From an uncultured Eubacteriales bacterium (GTDB lineage Bacteria > Bacillota > Clostridia > Peptostreptococcales > Anaerovoracaceae): 46,711 nucleotides of DNA. Position numbers and translations under genes: made by a program. The first letter of the stretch is position 1, and each line of letters begins with the position of its first letter. The stretch is taken from positions 1 to 46,711 of the forward strand of contig CACWSO010000002.1 of assembly GCA_902763505.1 (NCBI GenBank), read 5' to 3'. Shown here one piece after another: positions 21,666 through 30,126 of the stretch. The notes beneath the pieces were generated by a model. The model was given only the letters and a program-made list of their open reading frames with translations, ran no database searches and had not been told where the DNA came from.

Positions 21666-22199
21666 ATGATGGAAACAAAATTAAAAAAGACATCCATAAC
21701 GGTGCTGACCGCTATGATGATGTGCATAATCATTGTGGCCATATTCGTGCTGCGTATACCGATTCCATTCACACAGGGATACGTTAATTTGAGTGACGGA
21801 ATTATTTTCATCGCGATTTTTATCCTCGATAAAAAGCACAGCGTCGCGGCGGCATCTCTCGGATGCATGATGGGGGACATCCTGAGCGGATTTGCGTTCT
21901 GGGCGCCTTGGACCTTTGTCATCAAAGGCGTGATGGCGCTCATTACCGTCGTTATTATGGATGCTTTTGCGAAGAAACAGCTCACGGCAAAAGGCAAACT
22001 TTTATCCCGCATCTTCGCCATGACATGCGGTGGTCTTTTCATGGTGTTCGGCTACTTCATTGCGGAGAGAGTCCTCTATGGCACATGGGCAGTTGCAGCA
22101 CTTGGCATTCCTTGGAACATTGGTCAGTTCGCGGTTGGAATCGCAGTAGCTATCGCAATCACTTCGGCACTTAAGAAAGTAGGCATCGGCAGATATTGA
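21666..22199 (+). CDS. ECF transporter S component (substrate-binding membrane protein)
   Basis: The 177-aa protein has about six membrane helices. The sequence TQGYVNLSDGIIFIAIFIL followed by GCMMGDILSGFAFWAPWTF resembles ECF S components of the HmpT/PdxU type (ECF_ribofla_trS-like family), which bind a vitamin or precursor and dock on the shared A-A'-T module. The neighbouring MocR-type regulator and downstream PLP enzyme favour a vitamin B6 compound, but this is context inference; hydroxymethylpyrimidine is the main alternative. Translation starts at ATG 21666 or 21669, and neither has a strong ribosome-binding site. The ecfA1 gene follows 12 nt later. Confidence 0.82.
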   Translation: MMETKLKKTSITVLTAMMMCIIIVAIFVLRIPIPFTQGYVNLSDGIIFIAIFILDKKHSVAAASLGCMMGDILSGFAFWAPWTFVIKGVMALITVVIMDAFAKKQLTAKGKLLSRIFAMTCGGLFMVFGYFIAERVLYGTWAVAALGIPWNIGQFAVGIAVAIAITSALKKVGIGRY

Positions 22200-22211
22200 T
22201 CTCAGATTAAA

Positions 22212-23081
22212 ATGGATTTTATCAAAGTAGAAGATCTGATATTTGAATATACTAAGACGGATGAAGGAGGAGCCCCTGTCTCGTTCAGAGCAATAGATGG
22301 CATCTCCTTTACTGTTCAGAAGGGCAGTTTCACAGCGATTATCGGGCAGAACGGCTCCGGCAAGTCCACTCTGGCGAAGAACCTGAATGGGCTGCTTTTG
22401 CCTACGGCAGGCAAAGTCTATATAGACGGGCTGGACACGTCCGTTCCTGAGAACATGTGGGACGTCCGCCAACGAGTCGCAATGGTATTCCAGAATCCGG
22501 ACAACCAGATCGTCTCCGCAATCGTAGAGGATGACGTTGCATTCGGACCGGAGAATCTCGGGATCGATCCCCTTGAAATCAGGAGGCGGGTAGACAGCGC
22601 GCTTGATGGAGTGGAGATGGGCGATTACAAGGACAAAGCGCCCCATCTTCTTTCCGGCGGACAAAAGCAGCGCATTGCGATTGCCGGCGCCATTGCGATG
22701 GAACCGGAATGCATCGTGTTCGATGAACCGACGGCGATGCTCGACCCGCGCGGCCGCAGGGAGGTTCTTTCCATTGCGAGAGAGCTCAACCGCAAAGGCA
22801 TGACAGTCGTGTTCATCACCCACTTCATGGAAGAGGCTGCCTGCGCAGATCAAGTCATCGTACTGGACAACGGAACGATCAAACTGGAGGGAACACCGCA
22901 CGAGGTCTTCAGACGAAAGGAAGAACTCAAGGCGCTAAGTCTTGGCGTTCCGGCAGCGGTACAGCTGTCGTCTGATCTGAGAGACCGCGGCGTTGATCTG
23001 CCGGAAGATATCCTGACAGATGAGGAGCTCATCGAAGCCTTGCTCAAGGTAAAAGGAGAGGCGGAGGTGAAGTCCTTATGA
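22212..23081 (+). CDS. ecfA1: ECF transporter ATPase A1
   Basis: The 289-aa ABC ATPase shows Walker A GQNGSGKST, signature LLSGGQKQRIAIAGA, Walker B CIVFDEPTAMLD and the switch His in VFITHFMEEA. Position and sequence fit the first of the two non-identical ATPases that energise ECF vitamin uptake on the cytoplasmic side. The ribosome-binding site is weak, suggesting coupling to the S component upstream. Its TGA overlaps the ATG of ecfA2 as ATGA. In many Firmicutes ecfA1 lies right behind rplQ; here it does not. Confidence 0.93.
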   Translation: MDFIKVEDLIFEYTKTDEGGAPVSFRAIDGISFTVQKGSFTAIIGQNGSGKSTLAKNLNGLLLPTAGKVYIDGLDTSVPENMWDVRQRVAMVFQNPDNQIVSAIVEDDVAFGPENLGIDPLEIRRRVDSALDGVEMGDYKDKAPHLLSGGQKQRIAIAGAIAMEPECIVFDEPTAMLDPRGRREVLSIARELNRKGMTVVFITHFMEEAACADQVIVLDNGTIKLEGTPHEVFRRKEELKALSLGVPAAVQLSSDLRDRGVDLPEDILTDEELIEALLKVKGEAEVKSL

Positions 23082-23926
23082 TAGAAGTAAAGAATCTGAC
23101 ACATATATATAATGAAGGGCTGCCTCATGAGTCTGTAGCGCTGGATGACGTGAGCTTCAGAATAGAAGACAGAAGCTTTGTTGGCGTCATCGGCCATACA
23201 GGATCAGGTAAGTCCACACTTCTGCAACACCTGAACGGGCTGCTCAAGCCTGAGTCAGGAACCATTGTCATCGACGGTGTCGATATCACGGACAGCCACA
23301 CGAAGATGCTGGACATCAGGAGAAGAGTGGGGCTTGTTTTCCAATACCCTGAATACCAGCTCTTTGAAGAAACAGTCGCAAAGGATGTGGCTTTCGGCCC
23401 GACGAACCTCGGTCTGGAGCAGGAAGAGATCGACGCCAGGGTCCGCGAATCCATCGGTCTTGTCGGCCTTGACTATGATTGTCTTAAGGATAAATCACCA
23501 TTTGAACTGTCGGGCGGACAGAAGAGAAGGGTTGCCATCGCCGGCGTTCTTGCCATGAAACCGGACATCCTCGTGCTCGACGAACCGACAGCCGGGCTGA
23601 ACCCGAAAGCGCATTTTGATATTCTCGATATGGTGTCGGACATTCACGAACGGGAGAACAACATCACCATATTTGTTTCACACAACATGAATGATATCGC
23701 CAGGATGTCTGACCAGGTGCTGGTCATAGACAAAGGCAGACTGGCCATGGATGGAACGCCGTCGGAGGTCTTCAGAAGAGAAGAAGAACTCAAGGCGATG
23801 GGACTGGCGCTGCCTGACGCGACAGAGATCGTGTCGCGGCTCAGGAAGAGAGGTATGGAACTTCCTGCTGACTGTCTCACCATCGGCCAAGCCGCGGATG
23901 CTATTGCGGCGGCGCTGGGAAAATAG
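23078..23926 (+). CDS. ecfA2: ECF transporter ATPase A2
   Basis: The 282-aa ATPase has Walker A GHTGSGKST, the Q-loop LVFQYPEYQLFEETV typical of the EcfA2 group, signature ELSGGQKRRVAIAGV, Walker B ILVLDEPTAGLNP and switch FVSHNMND. It should form a heterodimer with EcfA1 and couple ATP hydrolysis to EcfT movement. GGAGG lies about 10 nt before the ATG, which overlaps the ecfA1 stop as ATGA, so the two ATPases are likely made in equal amounts. Confidence 0.93.
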   Translation: MIEVKNLTHIYNEGLPHESVALDDVSFRIEDRSFVGVIGHTGSGKSTLLQHLNGLLKPESGTIVIDGVDITDSHTKMLDIRRRVGLVFQYPEYQLFEETVAKDVAFGPTNLGLEQEEIDARVRESIGLVGLDYDCLKDKSPFELSGGQKRRVAIAGVLAMKPDILVLDEPTAGLNPKAHFDILDMVSDIHERENNITIFVSHNMNDIARMSDQVLVIDKGRLAMDGTPSEVFRREEELKAMGLALPDATEIVSRLRKRGMELPADCLTIGQAADAIAAALGK

Positions 23927-23950
23927 AGTTAAGGTAGACCGTTAAATAAG

Positions 23951-24751
23951 ATGATAAGAGATATCACACTGGGACAATTTTATCCGGGAAACTCTGTGAT
24001 CCACAGACTGGATCCGCGAGTTAAGATTTTAGCAACGCTGCTGTATATCGTAGCGCTCTTTGTCGTGAAGGATTTCACCGGATTCATCGCTGCCTTTGTA
24101 CTTCTGGAAGCGGTGATCGTTTTGTCGAAGGTTCCGCGGAAGTACATCTGGCGCGGACTCAGGCCGGTGCTGATCATCATATTCTTCACCATAGCTGTCA
24201 ATATGTTCATGATAAAAGGGGACATCATCTGGCAGCTGGGATTTCTCCATGTCACTAGGCAGGGACTGAGAACAGCTGAATTCATGGCTGTCAGACTCAT
24301 ACTGCTCATCATCGGTTCAACCATGCTGACATTGACCACGAGACCGATTGGCCTTACCGATGGAATTGAAGCGCTGCTTTCCCCATTCAAGAAGATAGGA
24401 CTTCCGGCTCATGAGCTGGCGATGATGATGACCATAGCTCTCAGATTCATCCCGACGTTGTTGGAGGAAACAGATAAGATCATCAAAGCGCAGCAGGCCA
24501 GAGGGGCCGATTTCGAAAGTGGGAATATCCTCAGAAGAGCGAAAGCCCTTATTCCGATTCTCGTACCGCTGTTTATCAGCGCGTTCCGAATCGCCCAGGA
24601 CCTTGCCATGGCGATGGAAGCCCGCTGCTACGGCGGTGTTGTAAAACGTACGAGAATGAATGCCATGAAGTTTGCGGGACGTGATCTGATCGCATCGATC
24701 ATATTCTGCGTATTTCTGGCAGTAGTTGTGCTACAGAGAGTGTTATTATGA
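23951..24751 (+). CDS. ecfT: ECF transporter transmembrane subunit T
   Basis: The 266-aa integral membrane protein has the two cytoplasmic coupling motifs of EcfT: QARGADF at about residue 179 and EARCYGG at about residue 227, each with the A-R-G/C core that docks into the ATPase grooves. The N-terminal GQFYPGNSVIHRLDPRVKI is also characteristic. It links the S component to the A1/A2 pair. The gene starts 24 nt after ecfA2, and its TGA overlaps the trmB ATG as ATGA. Confidence 0.93.
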   Translation: MIRDITLGQFYPGNSVIHRLDPRVKILATLLYIVALFVVKDFTGFIAAFVLLEAVIVLSKVPRKYIWRGLRPVLIIIFFTIAVNMFMIKGDIIWQLGFLHVTRQGLRTAEFMAVRLILLIIGSTMLTLTTRPIGLTDGIEALLSPFKKIGLPAHELAMMMTIALRFIPTLLEETDKIIKAQQARGADFESGNILRRAKALIPILVPLFISAFRIAQDLAMAMEARCYGGVVKRTRMNAMKFAGRDLIASIIFCVFLAVVVLQRVLL

Positions 24752-25464
24752 GACAGCGTAAGGCGAAAGACCTGGACAAGAGACTTGCAAGATGCAAGGG
24801 GCATATGGTATACAGAGGCGACAGAACCATGCAGAAATACTGCGATTGTTCTGAGAATCTCTATGTGGAGATAGGCTGCGGCAAAGGACAGTTTATCATT
24901 AAGAAAGCGGCGGCAGATCCCGGCAGCAGATATCTTGCCATCGAAGGGCAGGAGACCGTTGTTCTTCGCGCGGCGGAGAAAGCAATGTGTGTCACCGGGG
25001 AAACCAGCTGGCCGGAAAACGTGCCGGGTGAAGAACGGATGGAAGGACTGTCAGCAACTTTGAACAATCTCAAATTTGTGAACTGCTTCGTGGATCACAT
25101 GGCGGATTTGTTTGAAGAAAGCCAGCTCTCCGGAGTATATCTCAACTTTAGCGATCCATGGCCGAAGGCGCGCCACGCCAAACGCAGGCTGACCTATCGT
25201 GACAGACTCAGAGAGTATGCATGGGCTGTGAAAAACGGAGGGTTTATCGAAATCAAAACCGACAACGAAGGTCTCTTCGAATTCACTCTGGAAGAAATCG
25301 CAGAGTGTGCGGACATTCTGCGCACGGAGGAGATGACACGAGATCTTCATGCAGCAGACTGTCACTATGAATCTAAGAATATAACGACCGAATACGAGGA
25401 CAAGTTCAGCGCATCCGGGAAGAATATCAATTACGTGAGAGTGATCATCGACAAGGAGAAGTAA
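24748..25464 (+). CDS. trmB: tRNA (guanine-N7)-methyltransferase
   Basis: This 238-aa SAM-dependent enzyme makes m7G46 in the tRNA variable loop. The SAM site is VEIGCGKGQFI (about residues 41-51), and the family signature NFSDPWPKARHAKRRLT with the catalytic Asp is clear. The C-terminal IEIKTDNEGLFEF is also typical. An insertion-like stretch (about 78-100, containing TSWPENVPGEER) precedes LNNLKFVN and makes it slightly longer than B. subtilis TrmB. It is translationally coupled to ecfT by ATGA and separated from the aminotransferase by one base, so it belongs to the ECF operon despite an unrelated function. Confidence 0.93.
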   Translation: MRQRKAKDLDKRLARCKGHMVYRGDRTMQKYCDCSENLYVEIGCGKGQFIIKKAAADPGSRYLAIEGQETVVLRAAEKAMCVTGETSWPENVPGEERMEGLSATLNNLKFVNCFVDHMADLFEESQLSGVYLNFSDPWPKARHAKRRLTYRDRLREYAWAVKNGGFIEIKTDNEGLFEFTLEEIAECADILRTEEMTRDLHAADCHYESKNITTEYEDKFSASGKNINYVRVIIDKEK

Positions 25465-25465
25465 A

Positions 25466-26710
25466 ATGGCAGAGTACATTTTAGCAAGAAAAAACAACAG
25501 AAACATTCCGCGGGAAGACAAAATCTTCGGAATTTCCAGCAGAGCCAAGGCGGCCATCGCTGAAAAAGGAAAAGACAACGTTATCAGCGGCACCATAGGC
25601 GCGCTGCTGGATGATGAGGGAAAGCTCGTCGTTCTGGAGTCTGTCGACGAGGTGTTCAGAAGTCTTAAGCCGGTGGACTACGCGGAGTACGCGCCGATCG
25701 GCGGAACACAGCCTTTCCGGGAGGCAGTGAAGAAGGCTGCTTTTGGATCAAATGTTCCGGAAGGATATATTGAAGCGGTTGCGACACCTGGCGGAACAGG
25801 GTCGATCAGAAATGTCATCTCCAACTATTCAGAACCTGGCGACAAGATCCTGACAAGTGACTGGCATTGGGCGCCGTACGGAACGATCTCAGGAGAGATC
25901 GGCAGACGCATCGCGACATTTGAACTGTTCACCGAGAATGGAACATTCAATGCAGATTCATTCCGTTCTGCTTCAGCGGCTCTTCTGGCGGAGCAGAACA
26001 GCCTCGTGATCATTCTGAATACGCCGGCGCACAATCCGACAGGATATTCTCTAACAGATGATGACTGGGACAAAGTCATCGACATACTGACAGAGGAAGC
26101 CAAGTGCGGCAAAGCCATCGCCCTTCTTGTCGATTCCGCTTACATCGATTTCGCGGGAGATGAGGAGAAGTACAGAAGTTTCATGCCGGGTCTGGCCAGA
26201 CTTCCTGAGAATGTGATCAGCATCGTGGCTTACAGCCTGAGCAAAACCTTCACCCTTTACGGCGCGCGCTGCGGAGCGATGATCTGCGTTGCAAAGACAC
26301 CGGAAATCGCGGAAGAGTTCAGACGGGTTTCCGAGTATTCGTCCAGAGGAACCTGGTCGAACAGCGCGAAGATCGCCCAGGTGATTCTCTCCAGAATCTA
26401 TAGCGATTCGGAACTACTGGATAAAGTCAACAAAGAGAGAAAGATCTATAGAGATATGCTGGCGGCCAGAGGCAAAGCGTTCAGCGAGGCGGCAGTAGAG
26501 TGCGGCCTCAAAATCGTGCCGTACGATGCAGGCTTCTTCGTCAGCGTTCCTTGCGACGACCCGGACGGCATCAGCCGCAAGCTGGAGGAGCGGGATGTAT
26601 TCCTGGTGCCTCTTGCCAAGGGGATCCGCGTATCCGTAGCATCCCTGCCGGAAGAGATCTGCAGGAAACTGCCTTCTATCATCAAAGAGGTCATGGACAG
26701 CGAGAATTAG
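25466..26710 (+). CDS. Class I/II PLP-dependent aminotransferase (aromatic-type)
   Basis: The 414-aa enzyme has the fold-type I motifs: PGGTGSIRN near the phosphate loop, NTPAHNPTGYS, VDSAYIDF with the Asp-x-Tyr pair, SLSKTFTLYGARCG with the PLP lysine, and the carboxylate-binding Arg in KGIRVSVASLP. It resembles aspartate/aromatic aminotransferases, but the preferred amino acid cannot be decided. It starts one base after the trmB stop, with AAGGAGAAG upstream. As a PLP enzyme it would be a consumer of the vitamin that the ECF transporter in the same operon may import. No terminator follows; the next promoter begins 5 nt after the stop. Confidence 0.88.
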   Translation: MAEYILARKNNRNIPREDKIFGISSRAKAAIAEKGKDNVISGTIGALLDDEGKLVVLESVDEVFRSLKPVDYAEYAPIGGTQPFREAVKKAAFGSNVPEGYIEAVATPGGTGSIRNVISNYSEPGDKILTSDWHWAPYGTISGEIGRRIATFELFTENGTFNADSFRSASAALLAEQNSLVIILNTPAHNPTGYSLTDDDWDKVIDILTEEAKCGKAIALLVDSAYIDFAGDEEKYRSFMPGLARLPENVISIVAYSLSKTFTLYGARCGAMICVAKTPEIAEEFRRVSEYSSRGTWSNSAKIAQVILSRIYSDSELLDKVNKERKIYRDMLAARGKAFSEAAVECGLKIVPYDAGFFVSVPCDDPDGISRKLEERDVFLVPLAKGIRVSVASLPEEICRKLPSIIKEVMDSEN

Positions 26711-26714
26711 GCAG

Positions 26715-26743
26715 TTGACAGATGCTGCATTAAATGGTAATAT
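26715..26743 (+). promoter_or_regulatory. Strong promoter of the PC4/YdbC-like gene
   Basis: TTGACA (26715-26720), exactly 17 nt ending TGG, TAATAT (26738-26743). It starts 5 nt after the aminotransferase stop. The leader of about 59 nt ends with GGAAAGGAG before ATG 26809. Confidence 0.75.
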
Positions 26744-26808
26744 ATTCCTGCTACAAAACGCAACATTTATTATTTGAATAAGGGGCGAAAGGAAAGGAGA
26801 GTATTATC

Positions 26809-27186
26809 ATGGCAGTATATGATGATGACAGAGACGTAACGTTTGAGATCATTGAGGAGATTGGGATTATCAGCACACAGGATACTGGCTGGACGAAGGA
26901 AATCAACCTCGTGAGATGGAATGGCGGTATGGCGAAGTATGACATTCGCGATTGGGATCCGTATCATGAGAAGATGTCCAGAGGTATCACACTGAAAGAA
27001 GAGGAGATGAGACGAATCCTCGATCTGATGCGCAGACGCCGTATGAATGCGAGAAACCGCAGATCGTCTGCGCAGACAGAGCCTGTCGTTACAACAGAAG
27101 AAGTTTCCAGTGCACTTGAGGAGTCCGACAGCAGTGATTTCACTAAGCCTGAAAGTGCATCTAAGGCGCAGCAGGCACCGGCCTAG
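26809..27186 (+). CDS. PC4/YdbC-like ssDNA-binding protein with acidic tail
   Basis: Residues 8-70 match bacterial YdbC proteins of the PC4 (transcriptional coactivator p15) family: EIGIISTQDTGWTKEINLV, WNGGMAKYDIRDWDP and MSRGITLKEEEM are hallmark blocks. These small dimers bind single-stranded nucleic acid without sequence preference. After a basic stretch (MRRRRMNARNRR, about 74-85) comes a tail of some 40 residues rich in Ser, Glu and Asp, absent from the compact YdbC of about 75 aa. The arrangement of folded core, basic patch and acidic tail resembles that of SSB-like proteins, so the tail may bind partners. The gene has its own strong promoter and terminator. Confidence 0.83.
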   Translation: MAVYDDDRDVTFEIIEEIGIISTQDTGWTKEINLVRWNGGMAKYDIRDWDPYHEKMSRGITLKEEEMRRILDLMRRRRMNARNRRSSAQTEPVVTTEEVSSALEESDSSDFTKPESASKAQQAPA

Positions 27187-27230
27187 CACAGGCGAATGAT
27201 AACAGCTGAATACAGCAAAAGTCTTTCATA

Positions 27231-27264
27231 GGGGCTGTCGCATGGATGCGACAAGCTCCTTTTT
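27231..27264 (+). terminator. Terminator of the YdbC-like gene, overlapping the next promoter
   Basis: GGGGCTGTCGCAT (27231-27243) pairs with ATGCGACAAGCTCC (27246-27259) with one bulged A, followed by five T residues. The 3' arm also supplies the -35 box (GCGACA, 27248-27253) of the following gene. Confidence 0.88.
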
Positions 27265-27276
27265 ATATGGTATACT
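27248..27276 (+). promoter_or_regulatory. Promoter within the terminator, predicting a leaderless mRNA
   Basis: GCGACA (27248-27253), 17 nt ending TGG, TATACT (27271-27276). ATG 27283 begins six bases after the -10 box, so transcription should start at or next to the A of the start codon. There is no Shine-Dalgarno sequence. Confidence 0.6.
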
Positions 27277-27282
27277 ACATCC

Positions 27283-29022
27283 ATGAATATCAATATGAAA
27301 TACGATTCCGTGAAAGACGGAGAACAACTGAATATCGAAGAAGGAATGACCATTGAAGACCTGATCAGGGAGAAAGGTCCTTTTAAGTACGACATCCTGC
27401 TGGCCAGTTTGAATGGAAGAGATACAGAGCTTACAGAGGAGTTGAAGGAAGGAGATTCTGTAGAGCTTTTGGATATGAGGACACAGGGTGCGAATCTGAC
27501 GTATCAGCGCAGTCTGAATTTCATTTATATCATTGCAGTCAAGGAGATATTTGCGCAGCTTGGTGTCGAAAACGCGGATGCGGAGATTGACAATTCCCTG
27601 AATAAAGGTTTTTTTACCCGCGTTCGTCCGCAGAGAGGACTTCCTAAATCGGCACAGGATGAGATACAGGAACTGTTGACTGAGGAAGTCGTTGAGAAAA
27701 TCGAACTGCGCATGAAGGAGCTTGTCCGCATGGATCTCCCGATCCGCAGAAGCAGAGTATCCATGGAAGAAGGTCTGCGCATCTGGCAGGAAGCAGGATA
27801 CCATGAGAAGGCTCGCCTGCTGGATCAGATCACAGATCCGGAATACAAGCCTGCATACTATACGATCGATGTTCCAGAGGAAAATGGAGTCAAATCCTAT
27901 GTGAACTACTTCTTCGGACCGATGGTGCCGTCGACAGGCTATATCAAGCGATTCGAGCTGAGAAAGTATCACAAAGGAATCCTGTTGCGCTATCCGTATT
28001 ACAGCAGTCCTGACAGGATTCCGGAATACGTCGATGACAACAAGATATACGGCGCCTTCAGCGAAGAACACAGATGGCTGCATCTTCTGGGAACCAGATA
28101 TCTGGCTGACTTAAATGATTTGATCAAAAAAGGCGGATCCAAGGACACCATTCTGCTTTCGGAAGCGCTTCACGAGAAGAAGATCGCTGAGATCGCCGAT
28201 GAGGTCAAAAGCAAGAGACGCAGGATCGTCCTGATCGCGGGTCCGTCATCATCCGGCAAGACGACGTTCGCCAAGAGGCTCTGCATACAGCTCAGAGTGA
28301 ATGGTCTCAGACCGATTTACATGGGAACAGATGACTATTTCATCAACAGGGAGGACATGAAGGTCGATGAAAACGGCGAGAAAGATTACGAAAGTCTGAA
28401 TGCTGTCGATATCGATCTCTTCTGCAGCAATATGAATGATCTCCTCGCCGGCAAAGAAGTAGACCTTCCGGTCTTTGACTTCCTCAAAGGGGAGAAGATC
28501 TTCGGCACGAGGCTCACGAAGATCGATGAGGATCAGCTGATCGTCATCGAGGGAATCCACGCTTTGAACAAGAAACTCACCGAGCAGATTCCGGATGAGA
28601 CAAAATACAAAATCTACATCAGCCCTCTGGCGCAGATCAATGTAGATATTCACAATAGAGTTCCGACGACAGACGCCAGACTGCTCAGAAGACTTGTGCG
28701 CGATTACAAGTACAGAGGCCATTCAGCCGCACAGACCATAGAGACGTGGCCAAAAGTAAGAGGCGGTGAAGATAAGAACATCTTCCCTTACAACGGGGAA
28801 GCAGATGTGCTCTTCAATTCAACGCTGGCTTATGAGACAAGTCTTTTGAAAAAGTATGCGTTGCCTTTGCTCGAGGAGATCACACCAGATCAGCCTGAAT
28901 ACGGAGAAGCCCGCAGGTTGCTGGGGTTCTTCAGGCTGTTTGAGACCATAGAAGATGAGACGGATGTTCCAAACAACTCGATACTCAGAGAGTTCATAGG
29001 AGGGAGTGTGTTTGTAGAATGA
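27283..29022 (+). CDS. Uridine kinase-like nucleoside kinase with N-terminal TGS/ThrRS-like region
   Basis: The 579-aa protein begins with a small ubiquitin-like TGS segment (about 1-65), then a region resembling the editing part of threonyl-tRNA synthetase (about 70-250), then a P-loop kinase of the uridine kinase/phosphoribulokinase type. The kinase shows Walker A GPSSSGKTTFAKRL (about residue 321), GTDDYF and VIEGIHALN. This multi-domain nucleoside kinase is common in Clostridia; the physiological substrate, probably a nucleoside, is inferred from the kinase domain. Its stop overlaps the start of the PfkB kinase (ATGA), so the two are coupled. The message appears leaderless. Confidence 0.85.
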   Translation: MNINMKYDSVKDGEQLNIEEGMTIEDLIREKGPFKYDILLASLNGRDTELTEELKEGDSVELLDMRTQGANLTYQRSLNFIYIIAVKEIFAQLGVENADAEIDNSLNKGFFTRVRPQRGLPKSAQDEIQELLTEEVVEKIELRMKELVRMDLPIRRSRVSMEEGLRIWQEAGYHEKARLLDQITDPEYKPAYYTIDVPEENGVKSYVNYFFGPMVPSTGYIKRFELRKYHKGILLRYPYYSSPDRIPEYVDDNKIYGAFSEEHRWLHLLGTRYLADLNDLIKKGGSKDTILLSEALHEKKIAEIADEVKSKRRRIVLIAGPSSSGKTTFAKRLCIQLRVNGLRPIYMGTDDYFINREDMKVDENGEKDYESLNAVDIDLFCSNMNDLLAGKEVDLPVFDFLKGEKIFGTRLTKIDEDQLIVIEGIHALNKKLTEQIPDETKYKIYISPLAQINVDIHNRVPTTDARLLRRLVRDYKYRGHSAAQTIETWPKVRGGEDKNIFPYNGEADVLFNSTLAYETSLLKKYALPLLEEITPDQPEYGEARRLLGFFRLFETIEDETDVPNNSILREFIGGSVFVE

Positions 29023-30098
29023 TTGCTGTAGTAGGTGCAGTATTGGTGGAAGTCGATGTGAGACTGATGCCGCCGAAGCGTGACGTGGAACTGCAGAAGA
29101 AGCAGGATGAAGAAGCGCTGCGTCAGGCAGGAATCGATCCGGCGGGCAATGACAGGAGCGCCGGCGGACAGAAATTGGAAGGTTTCAGTCAGTATTACGA
29201 ACGCACCATGCGCCAGCAGGCGAGTGAAAATTACTGGAACGAGGTCGGAGCGGGCGGAAACCAATTCGGCGGCTACGACCCTGTTGTTGCAGAGAAAGAT
29301 ACAGAAATCCGCGTTTCGAACAGCGGATGCGCGTACAATGTCGCCAGGTATCTGGCGTCTGACCACAAAAAAGAGGTAGCGTTCCTGTCGGTGGTCGGTG
29401 ACGATGCCTTTGGACTGGCGGCGAGATGTGAACTGGAGAACGCCGGCGTGGATACCGCAGGAATCAAAGTGACAGCCTGCAGCACGCCTGTGTCTGTGGA
29501 AATCCACAATATTATAGGAGAGCTGCAGTTCCAGAGAGAGAACAGCACCGCAATGGAGATGCTGACGCCGCAGATGATCGATGAATGCGCGGCGATCCTG
29601 GAAGAAGCGGATGCGATCGTGGTGGATGGAACCGTTCCGGCGGAAACGCTGAACTACATCTCTGATCGATACTCCGACAAAAGCAGGATATTCTTTGATC
29701 CGGGTTCGATCGCAGGCGGAAGCAGGTTTGCGGAATCCAAGCTGAAGGCATACTGCGTCCTGCCGGGAAGAATGGAGGCAGAAGCAATGAGCGGGCAGCA
29801 GGTTCTCGGAATGGACCAGCTCATGGCCGCCGGCGATGCCTTTGAGGAGCGCGGCGTGGAGAGAGTGATCATCACCCTGAAGGGCGGCGGACTCTATTAT
29901 AAGGAAGGAACACAATCCGGCCTGATCAAACCGGAGCGGAAGCTGACCTTCGCGGAGACGAAGGGTGCAGGTGATGTGCTGACTGCGGCAGTCGTCGCAG
30001 CAAGCAAAGGAGAAGAAAAACTGGAAGTGGCTGCTGGCGCTGGAATGGAAGCGGCAGCGGAGTTTCTAAAGGATGTAATAGATGAGAGGCCGTATTAA
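29019..30098 (+). CDS. PfkB-family (ribokinase-like) sugar/nucleoside kinase with an insertion
   Basis: The 359-aa protein has the PfkB core: SNSGCAYNVARYLA near the substrate site, FLSVVGDDAFG, and the anion-hole/catalytic motif TKGAGDVLTAA near the C-terminus with the base Asp. Some PfkB members next to nucleoside kinases are pseudouridine kinases, which would fit this pairing, but specificity is not proven. Between the first strand (MIAVVGAVLVEVDV) and the SNSGCA motif there is an extra hydrophilic stretch of about 55 residues (about 18-75). AGGAGGGAG lies upstream at a rather long spacing, and the ATG overlaps the preceding stop codon. Confidence 0.84.
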   Translation: MIAVVGAVLVEVDVRLMPPKRDVELQKKQDEEALRQAGIDPAGNDRSAGGQKLEGFSQYYERTMRQQASENYWNEVGAGGNQFGGYDPVVAEKDTEIRVSNSGCAYNVARYLASDHKKEVAFLSVVGDDAFGLAARCELENAGVDTAGIKVTACSTPVSVEIHNIIGELQFQRENSTAMEMLTPQMIDECAAILEEADAIVVDGTVPAETLNYISDRYSDKSRIFFDPGSIAGGSRFAESKLKAYCVLPGRMEAEAMSGQQVLGMDQLMAAGDAFEERGVERVIITLKGGGLYYKEGTQSGLIKPERKLTFAETKGAGDVLTAAVVAASKGEEKLEVAAGAGMEAAAEFLKDVIDERPY

Positions 30099-30126
30099 GC
30101 CGGCACAATATACAGGAGGATAACCA

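Noticed and set aside
22002-22901. Open frame of about 300 codons opposite ecfA1
   Set aside because: It lies across the S-component end and the ABC ATPase, whose motifs are unmistakable; the antisense protein has no recognisable domain.
27226-29915. Two antisense open frames (27226-28083 and 28890-29915) opposite the kinases
   Set aside because: They mirror conserved kinase codons, have no ribosome-binding sites of note and no familiar motifs.
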